A model generated the notes under the pieces. It saw only the letters and a program-made list of their open reading frames with translations. It ran no database searches and had not been told where the DNA came from. 64,000 nucleotides of DNA from an uncultured Lachnospiraceae bacterium (lineage in GTDB: Bacteria; Bacillota; Clostridia; Lachnospirales; Lachnospiraceae): positions 310,001-374,000 of the forward strand of contig CABSCP010000001.1 of assembly GCA_902476265.1 (NCBI GenBank). Reading direction: 5' to 3'. Positions 44,455 to 53,265 of this stretch are shown here, in pieces. Positions within the stretch are counted from its first letter, which is position 1, and the number at the start of each line of letters is the position of its first letter. Made by a program: the position numbers and the translations under genes.

Positions 44455-45525
44455 ATGGGAAAAATAAAAGCAGGTATTGTGGGGACCGGGTATACGGTGG
44501 GTATTGCCGGCAATCATGTAAACGGATATCTCAGTTGTGCGCAGGACTGCGAACTGACAGCTTTATATGATATCGTTCCGGGCCGCGCGGCGCAATGGGC
44601 GAAGGAAAAACAGCTGGACGTCAAAATATGCGAAAGCTATGATGAACTGCTGGAATGTGTTGATGCGGTGAGCATCTGTACCCCCAATTACGCCCATGTT
44701 CCGCTGGTTATCCGGGCGCTGGAAAAGGGAAAACATATCCTGTGTGAAAAACCGCTCAGCACAGATGCAGCGTTCTGCGAACAGGCCATAAGGTATGCAA
44801 AGTGCACAGACCGCGTGAAGATGATTGGATTCAGCTACCGCGGCATTCCGGCTGTGCGCTGGATGAAAGAGCAGATTGATGCAGGGAAACTTGGCCGTAT
44901 ACATACCTGGAGAGAGACTCTGGGCGGCTGCCGGATTGCAAATCCCGACGTGAAGCTGGAATGGCGTATGCAGAAGGATCTTTCCGGAACGGGAGCGCTG
45001 GCTGATTTCGGCTGTCACATGCTGGATCTTTGTGATTGGACGCTGCGCGGTGTGAGCGGAAATATTCAGGCTGTACAGGGATTTGTGAGCTGTACAATTC
45101 CGGAACGCGAGAGGATTTTCGACGAAGGAAGAGGGGCTGTGACAAATGATGACAATGCAGCCTTTAATATTAAATTTCAGAGCGGCACGATTGCATCTTT
45201 CGTTGCCAGCCGCCTGGGGGTGAGACGTCATACCATCGAAGTTTACGGAGAGGGCGGTATGATGCTGTTCCGGGATGATAAACCGGAGGAAGTAGAAGTA
45301 TGGTTCAAAGATAAAAACGGCGGATATGCAGACAGCGCCCGGACGATTCAGGTTCCTGCCGACATGCCGGGTGAACCGTGGTTCAATGCTGAAATAAAAG
45401 AGTTTATTGCATGTATTAAGGAAGGGCGCCAGCCGGACAGAAACTTTGAACGCGCTCTGTATGTCCAGGAGATTCTTGATAAAATTCTGGAATCCAGTGA
45501 AACAGGACGGACCATTGAATTATAA
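44455..45525 (+). CDS. Gfo/Idh/MocA-family oxidoreductase 2
   Basis: A 356-residue dehydrogenase. GIVGTGYTVGIAGNHVNGY binds the nucleotide, LCEKPLSTD holds the catalytic lysine and ADFGCHMLDLCDW the histidine. It is only distantly similar to oxidoreductase 1. The ATG at 44455 lies behind GGAGGG. It is followed closely by a sugar isomerase/epimerase, the pairing seen in 3-keto-glycoside pathways. Confidence 0.87.
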   Translation: MGKIKAGIVGTGYTVGIAGNHVNGYLSCAQDCELTALYDIVPGRAAQWAKEKQLDVKICESYDELLECVDAVSICTPNYAHVPLVIRALEKGKHILCEKPLSTDAAFCEQAIRYAKCTDRVKMIGFSYRGIPAVRWMKEQIDAGKLGRIHTWRETLGGCRIANPDVKLEWRMQKDLSGTGALADFGCHMLDLCDWTLRGVSGNIQAVQGFVSCTIPERERIFDEGRGAVTNDDNAAFNIKFQSGTIASFVASRLGVRRHTIEVYGEGGMMLFRDDKPEEVEVWFKDKNGGYADSARTIQVPADMPGEPWFNAEIKEFIACIKEGRQPDRNFERALYVQEILDKILESSETGRTIEL

Positions 45526-45553
45526 AAATAAAAAAGGAATTGGAGGGAGTACT

Positions 45554-46405
45554 ATGAAAATGAGTCTTTTAACCAACAGCCTTACGGAGGTTGGTATAAA
45601 AGATCTGAAGGTCATCGCTGACTGGGCGGCTGATAATGACATTCATGAACTGGATGTGGGCCCGGCTATCCCGATGGACCGGAAGGTATTTGAAGATGTG
45701 CTGAGCGAAGGCAGGGTGGAAATTAATACCATGATTTACTGCCGCAATTTCCTCAGCGAAGATGGGGAGGAGGCACGCCTGCATCAGGAGGCGTTGAAAG
45801 AACGGATCCGTTTTGCCGGAGCGCTCGGAATTGAAAAAATCGTATGCTCTACAGGTGTGAAAAAGGAATCTTTTGCAGGAATGGGATTTCAGCCGGAGAA
45901 AAGTCTGGATGCCTGTGTGGAACTGGCAAAGCGTTTTTTAGAGGAAGCGGAAAAGTATAACGTCCGCCTTTGCTGGGAGAACTGTCCTATGATGGGAAAT
46001 ATCGCTGTCAGCCCGGATATGTGGCAGGCGCTGTTTGAACGGCTGGACAGCGATAAAATCGGTCTTTGCTATGATCCGTCCCACTTATTGTGGCAGATGA
46101 TTGATCCTTATGAGAATATTTTTAAATTTAAGGATAAGATTTTCCATGTACATGCAAAGGATACCCACATCGATCGGGAGAAACTGAATCTTTACGGCAC
46201 TCTGCAGAACAGTAAATGGTGGCAGCACCGTCTGCCGGGACTGGGGGATCTGGATTGGAACCGTATTGTGGATGCCCTTTACCAGATTGGTTATGACAGA
46301 ACAATCTGTATTGAGCATGAAGATCCTGTCTGGGGCGGCACCGAGGATAAAGTAAAACGCGGCATTATAAAAACCCGTGACCATGTTTCCCGGTTCTTTA
46401 TGTAA
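45554..46405 (+). CDS. Sugar phosphate isomerase/epimerase (xylose-isomerase-like TIM barrel)
   Basis: A 283-residue AP-endonuclease-2/xylose-isomerase-like barrel. Metal ligands fit CWENCP (Glu), CYDPSHLLW (Asp, His), FHVHAKDTH (His) and CIEHEDP (Glu). The family contains epimerases, isomerases and lyases of keto-sugars. Next to Gfo/Idh dehydrogenases it often cleaves or rearranges a 3-keto glycoside. GGAGGGAG precedes the ATG at 45554. Confidence 0.83.
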   Translation: MKMSLLTNSLTEVGIKDLKVIADWAADNDIHELDVGPAIPMDRKVFEDVLSEGRVEINTMIYCRNFLSEDGEEARLHQEALKERIRFAGALGIEKIVCSTGVKKESFAGMGFQPEKSLDACVELAKRFLEEAEKYNVRLCWENCPMMGNIAVSPDMWQALFERLDSDKIGLCYDPSHLLWQMIDPYENIFKFKDKIFHVHAKDTHIDREKLNLYGTLQNSKWWQHRLPGLGDLDWNRIVDALYQIGYDRTICIEHEDPVWGGTEDKVKRGIIKTRDHVSRFFM

Positions 46406-46489
46406 AACTGCCGGGATGAGCGGGCAGAGCAACTGTACTCAAAGCGAAGGTATTTTCGCTGTGATAAAATTTAAGAATGGAGGATTATT

Positions 46490-47857
46490 ATGAAATTAGG
46501 AAAACGTACGATTGCCATTGCGGCAGCGCTTGTGCTGACCGCCGGTGCCATTGCAGGATGCGGCGGCAAGACAGGAGCGGATACCGGTACGGCCGGCTCT
46601 GAAAGCACCGCCCCAGCTGCCGATTCCGCTGTTACTGCAAATTCCGGGGAAAAGGCGGAGATTACCGTGTGGCATACCTGGGGAGCAGGACCGGGGCTGG
46701 ATGCCATGCAGGAGATCGTGGACAAGTACAATGAGACAAACGATAAGAATATTTTTGTGAATTTAGGCTTTGTAGCCAGCCAGTCCAGCGGTAATACCCA
46801 GACAATGGATAAACTGATGGCTGCCATCGCTGCGGGAAATCCCCCCGATGTGGCATTGCTGGATAACTTCCAGGTTGCGGGCTGGGCCGCTCAGGATGCG
46901 CTGGTTCCGCTGGATGATTTGATGGCGGAAGCGGGCTTTACATTGGAAGGCGTTTACGACTGGGCCGCTCAGGGGTCCGTATACAAAGGAACGACATATT
47001 CCATTCCCTACAATGGAGATGCAAGAGCTTTGTTTTATAACAAAGATATGTTCGCGGAGGCTGGACTGGACCCTGAAAATCCTCCCACAACAATCGAAGA
47101 ACTGACAGAAGCCGCACAAAAGCTGACAGTTCGTGACGGAGCAAATTACAAGCAGGCGGGTTTTGTGCCCTGGCAGTTTGCAGGAAAGCCGATTTATTGC
47201 TGGGGATGGAACTTCGGCGGAGAATTTTATGATGTTGAGAATAATGTTTTAACAATTGCCGATCCAAAAAATATTGAAGCTCTGCAGTGGGAAGTTGATT
47301 TTGCCGATCTGATGGGCGGTATTGATTTTGTAAACTTCGCAAGCGGCCTTGGCACCGGGGCAGAAGATCCGTTTATTACAGGGCAGATCGCAATGGCCGT
47401 ACGCGGGAATTTTGACATCGCAAACATGGCGGTTTATAATCCCGATTTAAACTATGGTGTGACACCAATTCCTTCCAAGGAAGAGGGAAAGAGCGCAAAC
47501 ATGATCGGCGGCTGGGGATGGACGATTCCCAGGGGAGCGAAGAATCCGGGAGCATCCATTGATTTTATAAAATATCTGATCAGCGAAGAAGCCCAGACTA
47601 TCATGGCGAAGACAAGCGCAAGTTTATCACCGGTGAAAAGTGTTAACGAGGCAGTATTTGCCGGCGATGAAGTGATGAAGGTCTTTTTAGAGGAGCTGGA
47701 TCATGGCAAAATTCGTCCACCGGTACCGGTAGGACAGGAATTGTGGGACAATTTAAACACCGTCCTGGATTCTGCTCTGCACAAAAAGGATACGCCTGAG
47801 AACCTGATGAAAACTCTCGATAAAGATATTAACGCAGAGCTGCAAAAGTACAATTAA
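46490..47857 (+). CDS. ABC sugar transporter substrate-binding lipoprotein
   Basis: A 455-residue family-1 solute-binding protein. The lipobox is AGAIAGC (cysteine at residue 23), followed by a Gly/Ala/Thr/Ser linker and ITVWHTWGAGPG. It should bind a sugar or oligosaccharide outside the cell and pass it to the two permeases encoded next. A small hairpin (AGCGAA/TTCGCT, 46443-46460) precedes it. Confidence 0.9.
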   Translation: MKLGKRTIAIAAALVLTAGAIAGCGGKTGADTGTAGSESTAPAADSAVTANSGEKAEITVWHTWGAGPGLDAMQEIVDKYNETNDKNIFVNLGFVASQSSGNTQTMDKLMAAIAAGNPPDVALLDNFQVAGWAAQDALVPLDDLMAEAGFTLEGVYDWAAQGSVYKGTTYSIPYNGDARALFYNKDMFAEAGLDPENPPTTIEELTEAAQKLTVRDGANYKQAGFVPWQFAGKPIYCWGWNFGGEFYDVENNVLTIADPKNIEALQWEVDFADLMGGIDFVNFASGLGTGAEDPFITGQIAMAVRGNFDIANMAVYNPDLNYGVTPIPSKEEGKSANMIGGWGWTIPRGAKNPGASIDFIKYLISEEAQTIMAKTSASLSPVKSVNEAVFAGDEVMKVFLEELDHGKIRPPVPVGQELWDNLNTVLDSALHKKDTPENLMKTLDKDINAELQKYN

Positions 47858-47878
47858 GATCTGCAGATAAAATCCGCT

Positions 47879-47912
47879 GGCCGCAGGAAGGATTTGGACT
47901 CTACTGCGGCCG
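47879..47912 (+). other. Hairpin between binding-protein and permease genes
   Basis: GGCCGCAG (47879-47886) pairs with CTGCGGCC (47904-47911), without a T-run. Such hairpins usually protect the upstream message so that the binding protein is made in excess. Confidence 0.6.
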
Positions 47913-47933
47913 GCTCATTAGGAGGAAACTGAC

Positions 47934-48863
47934 ATGAGCAGCGAGAACAAAATAAATGTGCGGATTAAGAAACAGCGTACTGGCAGCATCGAAGCCCGAA
48001 AAGCGAGGATGGGTGTTTTGTTTACGCTGCCTTGGATTCTGGGACTGTTGATTTTCTATGCATACCCATTGATTTCTTCTGTTTACTATAGCTTTACTTC
48101 ATACAGTGTTTTAAATCCGGGTGAATTTGTTGGACTTGAGAATTACAAGACATTGATGCATGATGACTTATTCTGGAAAAGTATTGCGAATACACTGATT
48201 TTCACAGCGATCAGCGTGCCTGTTAACATCATTTTGGGAATTACGATAGCATTATTGCTGAATGTTAAAATAAAAGGGATCGGTATTTACCGTACCATTT
48301 TTTTTATCCCTACTTTAGTGCCGGTGGTGGCCACAGCTACCGTATGGCGCTGGCTGCTCAATTCGAACTATGGGCTTTTTAACAGCATTCTGGCTAAATT
48401 TGGTCTGGGTCCGGTGCCGTGGCTGGCCAGTGAGGAATGGTCCAAGATTTCTCTTGTGATGATCGCAGCTTGGGGAATCGGTCAGGCAATTATCATTAAT
48501 CTGGGCGGACTTCAGGATATTTCTTCCGAATATTATGAAGCGGCGGCGATTGATGGGGCCAATGCGTGGCAGAAAACAATACGGATTACAATGCCGCTTT
48601 TGACACCGGTAATTTTTTATAATCTGGTAATGGGCATTATCAATTCACTTCAGACTTTTACACTGCCTTATACATTGACTTATGGCGAAGGCTCTCCTAC
48701 CCATTCGCTGACGTTTTATGTGATGCATTTATATAACAATGCGTTTGGATATATGAAAATGGGCTACGCATCTGCGATGGCCTGGATCCTTTTTGTAATA
48801 ATTCTTGTATTGACCGTTGTAATTTTTGGCACATCCAAAAAATGGGTTCATTATCAACAGTAG
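47934..48863 (+). CDS. ABC sugar transporter permease 1
   Basis: A 309-residue MalF/UgpA-type permease with six helices. The ATPase contact loop is EYYEAAAIDGANAWQKTIRI. No ATPase gene is present in the cluster, so a shared MsmK-type ATPase elsewhere is expected. AGGAGG precedes the ATG. Confidence 0.92.
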   Translation: MSSENKINVRIKKQRTGSIEARKARMGVLFTLPWILGLLIFYAYPLISSVYYSFTSYSVLNPGEFVGLENYKTLMHDDLFWKSIANTLIFTAISVPVNIILGITIALLLNVKIKGIGIYRTIFFIPTLVPVVATATVWRWLLNSNYGLFNSILAKFGLGPVPWLASEEWSKISLVMIAAWGIGQAIIINLGGLQDISSEYYEAAAIDGANAWQKTIRITMPLLTPVIFYNLVMGIINSLQTFTLPYTLTYGEGSPTHSLTFYVMHLYNNAFGYMKMGYASAMAWILFVIILVLTVVIFGTSKKWVHYQQ

Positions 48864-48873
48864 GAGGAGCGCT

Positions 48874-49716
48874 ATGCACAGTATGAAAAAAACAAAAAAG
48901 GTTGGGCATATTGCAACGCATGTAGTACTGATTCTGGCAGGGCTGTTCTTTCTTCTGCCGTTCTTCTGGATGCTTTCCACAGCGTTGAAATCCGACCAGC
49001 AGTTATACCTGAATCCTCCGGTGTGGATTCCCGATCCGATTATGTGGGAAAATTTTTCGGAAGCAGTCACCTCGATCCCGTTTTTTAAATACATGGGTAA
49101 TACGTGCTGGGTGGCATTTATGGATGTTCTGGGAACCGTTCTCGTGTGTCCGCTTGTTGCTTACGGCTTATCGCGTCTGGAATGGAAGGGCCGTGATGTC
49201 CTGTTCTTCCTGACGATTTCAGTTATGATGATCCCCCATGAAGTAACGATGATTCCTCAGTTTATCATGTACAGTAAGTTCGGACTGGTGGGAACATATG
49301 CTCCGTTGTATCTGGCGGCATTTTTTGGAGGACGTCCGTTTATGATCTTTCTGCTGAGACAGTTTTTTATGAATTTGCCTCGTGATCTTGAGGACGCTGC
49401 CCGGATTGACGGCGCATCTGAGCTGCGGGTATACGCAGAGGTGGTTTTACCGTTGGTTGTGCCGGGAATTCTTACGGTTGGGCTGTTCCGGTTCATGAAC
49501 TCCTGGAATGACTTCTTAGGGCCGCTTCTTTATTTGAGTGATGATGCAAAATATACGATTACAATCGGACTGCAGATGTTTACTACCCAGTATAAAACGG
49601 AGTGGTCACTGCTGATGGCGGCTTCCCTGCTTGTTACGGTGCCGGTGATTGCGGTTTACTTTGTGGTTCAGAAACGTTTTATTGAGGGAATTACATTTTC
49701 AGGAATCAAAGGCTGA
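48874..49716 (+). CDS. ABC sugar transporter permease 2
   Basis: A 280-residue MalG/UgpE-type permease with six helices and the contact loop DLEDAARIDGASELRVYAEV. It pairs with permease 1. The ATG at 48874 follows GGAGGAG. It is the last gene of sugar operon 2. Confidence 0.92.
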   Translation: MHSMKKTKKVGHIATHVVLILAGLFFLLPFFWMLSTALKSDQQLYLNPPVWIPDPIMWENFSEAVTSIPFFKYMGNTCWVAFMDVLGTVLVCPLVAYGLSRLEWKGRDVLFFLTISVMMIPHEVTMIPQFIMYSKFGLVGTYAPLYLAAFFGGRPFMIFLLRQFFMNLPRDLEDAARIDGASELRVYAEVVLPLVVPGILTVGLFRFMNSWNDFLGPLLYLSDDAKYTITIGLQMFTTQYKTEWSLLMAASLLVTVPVIAVYFVVQKRFIEGITFSGIKG

Positions 49717-49753
49717 AAAAATGGATTTTTTCCATATAATTAAAGCATAAATT

Positions 49754-49820
49754 CCTCTATTTTACAGATAATACATTTACCGACAAAACTGGTGAATGAG
49801 TAAAATAGAGGGATTTTTTT
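49754..49820 (+). terminator. Terminator of sugar operon 2
   Basis: CCTCTATTTTAC (49754-49765) pairs with GTAAAATAGAGG (49800-49811), with GATTTTTTT after it. The loop is long (34 nt). Confidence 0.75.
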
Positions 49821-49840
49821 ACCTCGAAAAAGGAGGACAC

Positions 49841-50386
49841 ATGAAAGCAACAGGGATCGTGAGAAGAATAGATGATCTGGGACGTATCGTAATTCCAAAG
49901 GAAATCCGCAGAACGCTGCGCATCAGAGAAGCGGATCCGCTTGAAATTTTTACAGACCGGGAAGGAGAAATCATCCTGAAAAAATATTCTCCCATCGGGG
50001 AAATGAGCACATTTGCAAAGCAGTATGCGGAGAGCCTGGCGCAGGTATCCGGACATACGGCGCTGATTGCAGACAGGGATCAATTCATCGCTGCTGCGGG
50101 CGGCTGCAAAGGTCTTTTGGGGAAAGCAATCAGCCGGGAACTGGAAGAAAAGATTGAGAATCGGGAAAATGTGATGTCTGCAAAAGGAGATAAATCCTTT
50201 ATTCCGGTGGCAACGGAAGGCGTGGAGGACTACCTCAGCGAGGCCATCAGCCCTATTATATGTGAAGGGGATGTGATTGGAGCCGTCATCCTTTTAAACA
50301 ATGATCCCAAGGCCGGCATGGGCGAAGTGGAACAAAAACTGATCCAGTCCGCCTCCGCCTTCCTCGGCAGACAAATGGAACAATGA
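49841..50386 (+). CDS. spoVT: Stage V sporulation regulator SpoVT
   Basis: A 181-residue protein with an N-terminal AbrB/SpoVT swapped-hairpin DNA-binding domain (MKATGIVRRIDDLGRIVIPKE) and a C-terminal GAF-like domain. SpoVT acts in the forespore in Bacilli and Clostridia and tunes SigG-dependent genes. It strengthens the case for a spore-forming host. The ATG at 49841 follows AGGAGG at good distance. Confidence 0.94.
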   Translation: MKATGIVRRIDDLGRIVIPKEIRRTLRIREADPLEIFTDREGEIILKKYSPIGEMSTFAKQYAESLAQVSGHTALIADRDQFIAAAGGCKGLLGKAISRELEEKIENRENVMSAKGDKSFIPVATEGVEDYLSEAISPIICEGDVIGAVILLNNDPKAGMGEVEQKLIQSASAFLGRQMEQ

Positions 50387-50387
50387 A

Positions 50388-50522
50388 GCAACAAAAACCG
50401 CCGGGAGGCGGTTTTTGTTGCGCTACTTCTGATCGCAAAGCGATGAGAAGGTTCCAAGTTAAAACCGCCGGGAGGCGGTTTTTGTTGCGCTACTTCTGAT
50501 CGCGAAGCGATGAGAAGGTTCC
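50388..50522 (-). repeat. Tandemly duplicated GGAACC-stem-GTAGC module (locus C) with terminators
   Basis: On the minus strand each unit reads GGAACC, a hairpin TTCTxATCGC/GCGATxAGAA, GTAGC, and a terminator hairpin (AAAACCGCC/GGCGGTTTT, extended to GCAAC/GTTGC in the left copy). The units repeat with a 67-bp period (50394 and 50461). They end spoVT and degV, which converge here. Confidence 0.85.
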
Positions 50523-50524
50523 AG

Positions 50525-51400
50525 TCAGATTTCAAATTCCGGATTTACCTCATCAAAAAATACAATTCCCACGATACCCCGTCCGGTATGGGCGCCGATG
50601 GCACAGCCGATCACAGACTCAATAAGTTCGGCGGGCTGTACGGCGGAAAGGAGAAGATCTTTTGTAAATGTCAGAGATTCGGGATCTTCTCCGTGACAGA
50701 TTCCCATGATCTGGCGGGAAGGCTCAGAAATATGTTCCGTCACATAATCCACAAGAGCTTTCAGGGATTTCTTACGGCCGCGGACAGTCTTTAATACCTG
50801 CAGAGCGCCGTCCCTGTCCACAATGAGAACCGGTTTCATGTCGAGTAATTCCCCGGCAGTGCCTTTGAACTTGGAAAGACGGCCGCCTTTAATCAGATAC
50901 TTCAAAGTGCGCACGGTAAAAACATGGTGGATGTGGTTTACATAATATTGCGCGGCGCCAATCAGCATGTCCTTGTCAGCACCGTTTTCCTGCAGCAAAA
51001 GGAGTTTATAAACGATGAGTCCGAAACCGATGGCGGCGGACTTGGAATCGATAATGGTAAGATCAAAGTCGGGGTAATCTTCCAGCACAGCCTGTTTTGC
51101 GATATTAGCTGCGTTGAAAGTTCCGGCAATACCGGTAGAAAAGCACATATAAATGACGCTGTCACCGCGTTCAGCATATGGGCGGAATGCATTTTCAAAC
51201 ATATCGGGATTGATGTGATAAGTTTTTACATCCCGGCTGACGTCATCCAGAATATGATAAAAATCACCGGTGGCGATGGTAGCGCCGTCAAGATAATCCA
51301 CGTCATCGATGACGACGGGAGTTGGGATCACATGAAGCTGAAAACGTTCTACGATTTCCTTTGGCATATCAGTAGCAGAATCGGTGATTATTTTTAACAT
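50525..51400 (-). CDS. DegV-family fatty-acid-binding protein
   Basis: A 291-residue DegV protein: TDSATDMPKEIVERF at the start, FSTGIAGTFNAA in the ligand loop, and TLKYLIKGGRLSKFKG. These proteins bind a fatty acyl chain; some act as FakB with the FakA kinase. No fakA is near. The ATG at 51400 with GTTCCTCC complement (GGAGGAAC) is used; an upstream extension has no support. Confidence 0.9.
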   Translation of the reverse strand: MLKIITDSATDMPKEIVERFQLHVIPTPVVIDDVDYLDGATIATGDFYHILDDVSRDVKTYHINPDMFENAFRPYAERGDSVIYMCFSTGIAGTFNAANIAKQAVLEDYPDFDLTIIDSKSAAIGFGLIVYKLLLLQENGADKDMLIGAAQYYVNHIHHVFTVRTLKYLIKGGRLSKFKGTAGELLDMKPVLIVDRDGALQVLKTVRGRKKSLKALVDYVTEHISEPSRQIMGICHGEDPESLTFTKDLLLSAVQPAELIESVIGCAIGAHTGRGIVGIVFFDEVNPEFEI

Positions 51401-51578
51401 GAGTTCCTCCGGATAAGTAAGATTAAAATAATTGTGAGATCCGTCCGGCTTGGGACAGATTATAATGTATTGTACCATAAAAAATTCCGAAATACTTTTA
51501 AATTCTCTTAATTTTAACATCATACAGAGAAAAAATATATGGAAATATTGTTGAATGTTGGAATGAGATAACCGGGCA
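51401..51578. other. degV upstream region
   Basis: Low-complexity, A/T-rich region with a possible minus-strand -10 (ATTATA on + at 51460-51465). No gene or known RNA is seen. Confidence 0.4.
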
Positions 51579-51741
51579 TGAAAAAGAATTTCGCTTTGCG
51601 AAATTCTCCCAGCGATCAAAGATCGCTTGCGCGGCGGGGCGCTTTAGCGACATTTTCCTCTCCGCCGCAGTGCGATTCTGCCCGGAGGGCTTTTTTTATT
51701 ACATAGGAGAGTCCAAAGGACTTCCCTATGTAATAAAAAAG
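51579..51741. repeat. ~162-bp multi-hairpin intergenic element, copy 1
   Basis: Contains in order AGAATTTCG/CGAAATTCT, AGCGATC/GATCGCT, a long GC-rich stem (GCGGCGG/CCGCCGC), GCCC/GGGC with a T-run, and a 20-bp-plus stem starting TTATTACATAGG. Copy 2 at 56076-56237 differs at only a few bases. Confidence 0.9.
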
Positions 51742-51775
51742 CAGCCGCTTTTTCTTCGTTCCCAAAAGCGGCTGC
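51735..51775 (-). terminator. Terminator after pncB
   Basis: GCAGCCGCTTTT (51741-51752) pairs with AAAAGCGGCTGC (51764-51775). Read on the minus strand it is followed by TTTTTT. Confidence 0.85.
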
Positions 51776-51789
51776 ACAAAAATTCCTGA

Positions 51790-53247
51790 TTAAACACGGC
51801 TCATTTCATTGAGCAGTTCAATTTTCATATCATAAAGTTTCCGGGACAGATCCACGTACACGCCGTGAGGATTGACAAGCCGTCTTGTTTCTTCCCAGAG
51901 CGTATCCAGTTCCGTCTTACAATATTCCCGGATGTCCATAACTTTAGGGGAGTGATAAATACAGCTACCCTTGTCAAACACCTGCACCATCATTTCCCGC
52001 ATTTCATAGGCGCCGGGCTCCAGTTTTGTCTTTTTCCAGGGTTCGTTTGGATCGAATAAGATGAGCGGTTGATCTTCGTCGAACTTTTCCTCCACCAGGC
52101 AGATTAAATCGGCCTTGATCTTTCCGGTTTCCTTCTCGTAAATGCGATAGATGGTTTTATTGCCGGGATTTGTGATCTTTTCCGTGTTTTCGGAAAGTTT
52201 GATCTTGGGAATAAACTGCCCGGTTTTGCCGTCCTGGATTGCGGCCAGCTTATATACGCCGCCGAAGGAAGGCCAGTCTTTACTGGTGATCAGATGGGTG
52301 CCCACGCCCCAGGAGGTGATCTTACAGCCCTGCACCTTCAAACTGTCGATCAGATTTTCATCCAGATCATTGGAAGCGGAGATCACTGCATCGGGAAAAC
52401 CGGCTTCATCCAGCATTTTGCGCGCTTTTTTGGACAAATAAGCGAGGTCGCCGCTGTCTAAGCGGATACCGTAAAAGGTGAGCTCAATCCCTTTTTCCCG
52501 CATTTCGGTAAATACGCGGATAGCGTTGGGAACGCCGGATTTTAAAGTGTCATAGGTATCCACAAGAAGGATGCAGGCGGAAGGATACATATCCGCATAG
52601 GCTTTGAATGCGGTGTATTCATCGGGAAAGCTCATGATCCAGCTGTGCGCATGCGTCCCTTTCACGGGAACGTCAAACAGCCGGCCGGCGAGCACATTGC
52701 TGGTACCCACGCAGCCGCCGATCATGGCAGCTCTGGCCCCGTAAGTTCCGGCGTCGGGGCCCTGGGCACGGCGCAGGCCGAATTCCATAATTCCGTCCCC
52801 CCGGGCCGCATAGCAGACACGGGAGGTTTTGGTGGCGATCAGGCTTTGATGGTTGATGATGTTTAAAATTGCGGTTTCTACAAGCTGTGCCTCCATGATG
52901 GGAGCGATGACTTTGATCATAGGCTCTCTGGGGAACATGACGCTTCCTTCGGGAATGGCGTAAATATCACCGGAAAACTTGAAATCCCGCAGGTAATTCA
53001 GAAAATCAGTTTCAAAAATTCCGAGACTTTTCAGATAATCCAGATCTTCTTCGGAAAAATGCAGGTTATTGATATATTCAATGACCTGTTCCAGCCCGGC
53101 GCAGATCGCATAGCCGGAGTCCATGGGATTGTTGCGGTAGAAAGCGTCAAAAATTACGGTTTCATTGCGGTCTTTGTTCTTAAAATAGCCCTGCATCATG
53201 GTCAATTCATAAAGGTCGGTCATCAGGGTGAGATTCTGCTTTCCCAT
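51790..53247 (-). CDS. pncB: Nicotinate phosphoribosyltransferase
   Basis: A 485-residue enzyme that joins nicotinic acid and PRPP to give nicotinate mononucleotide in the NAD salvage path. Key segments are TDLYELTMMQGYF, EFGLRRAQGPDAG, HAWIMSF-like THAHSWIMSFPDE (with the active-site His), LVDTYDTLKSG and IRLDSGDLAYLSKK. The ATG at 53247 follows GGAGGAATCGAAA. It lies 18 bp behind an MFS transporter on the same strand, which may supply its substrate. Confidence 0.93.
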   Translation of the reverse strand: MGKQNLTLMTDLYELTMMQGYFKNKDRNETVIFDAFYRNNPMDSGYAICAGLEQVIEYINNLHFSEEDLDYLKSLGIFETDFLNYLRDFKFSGDIYAIPEGSVMFPREPMIKVIAPIMEAQLVETAILNIINHQSLIATKTSRVCYAARGDGIMEFGLRRAQGPDAGTYGARAAMIGGCVGTSNVLAGRLFDVPVKGTHAHSWIMSFPDEYTAFKAYADMYPSACILLVDTYDTLKSGVPNAIRVFTEMREKGIELTFYGIRLDSGDLAYLSKKARKMLDEAGFPDAVISASNDLDENLIDSLKVQGCKITSWGVGTHLITSKDWPSFGGVYKLAAIQDGKTGQFIPKIKLSENTEKITNPGNKTIYRIYEKETGKIKADLICLVEEKFDEDQPLILFDPNEPWKKTKLEPGAYEMREMMVQVFDKGSCIYHSPKVMDIREYCKTELDTLWEETRRLVNPHGVYVDLSRKLYDMKIELLNEMSRV

Positions 53248-53265
53248 TTTCGATTCCTCCAAATT

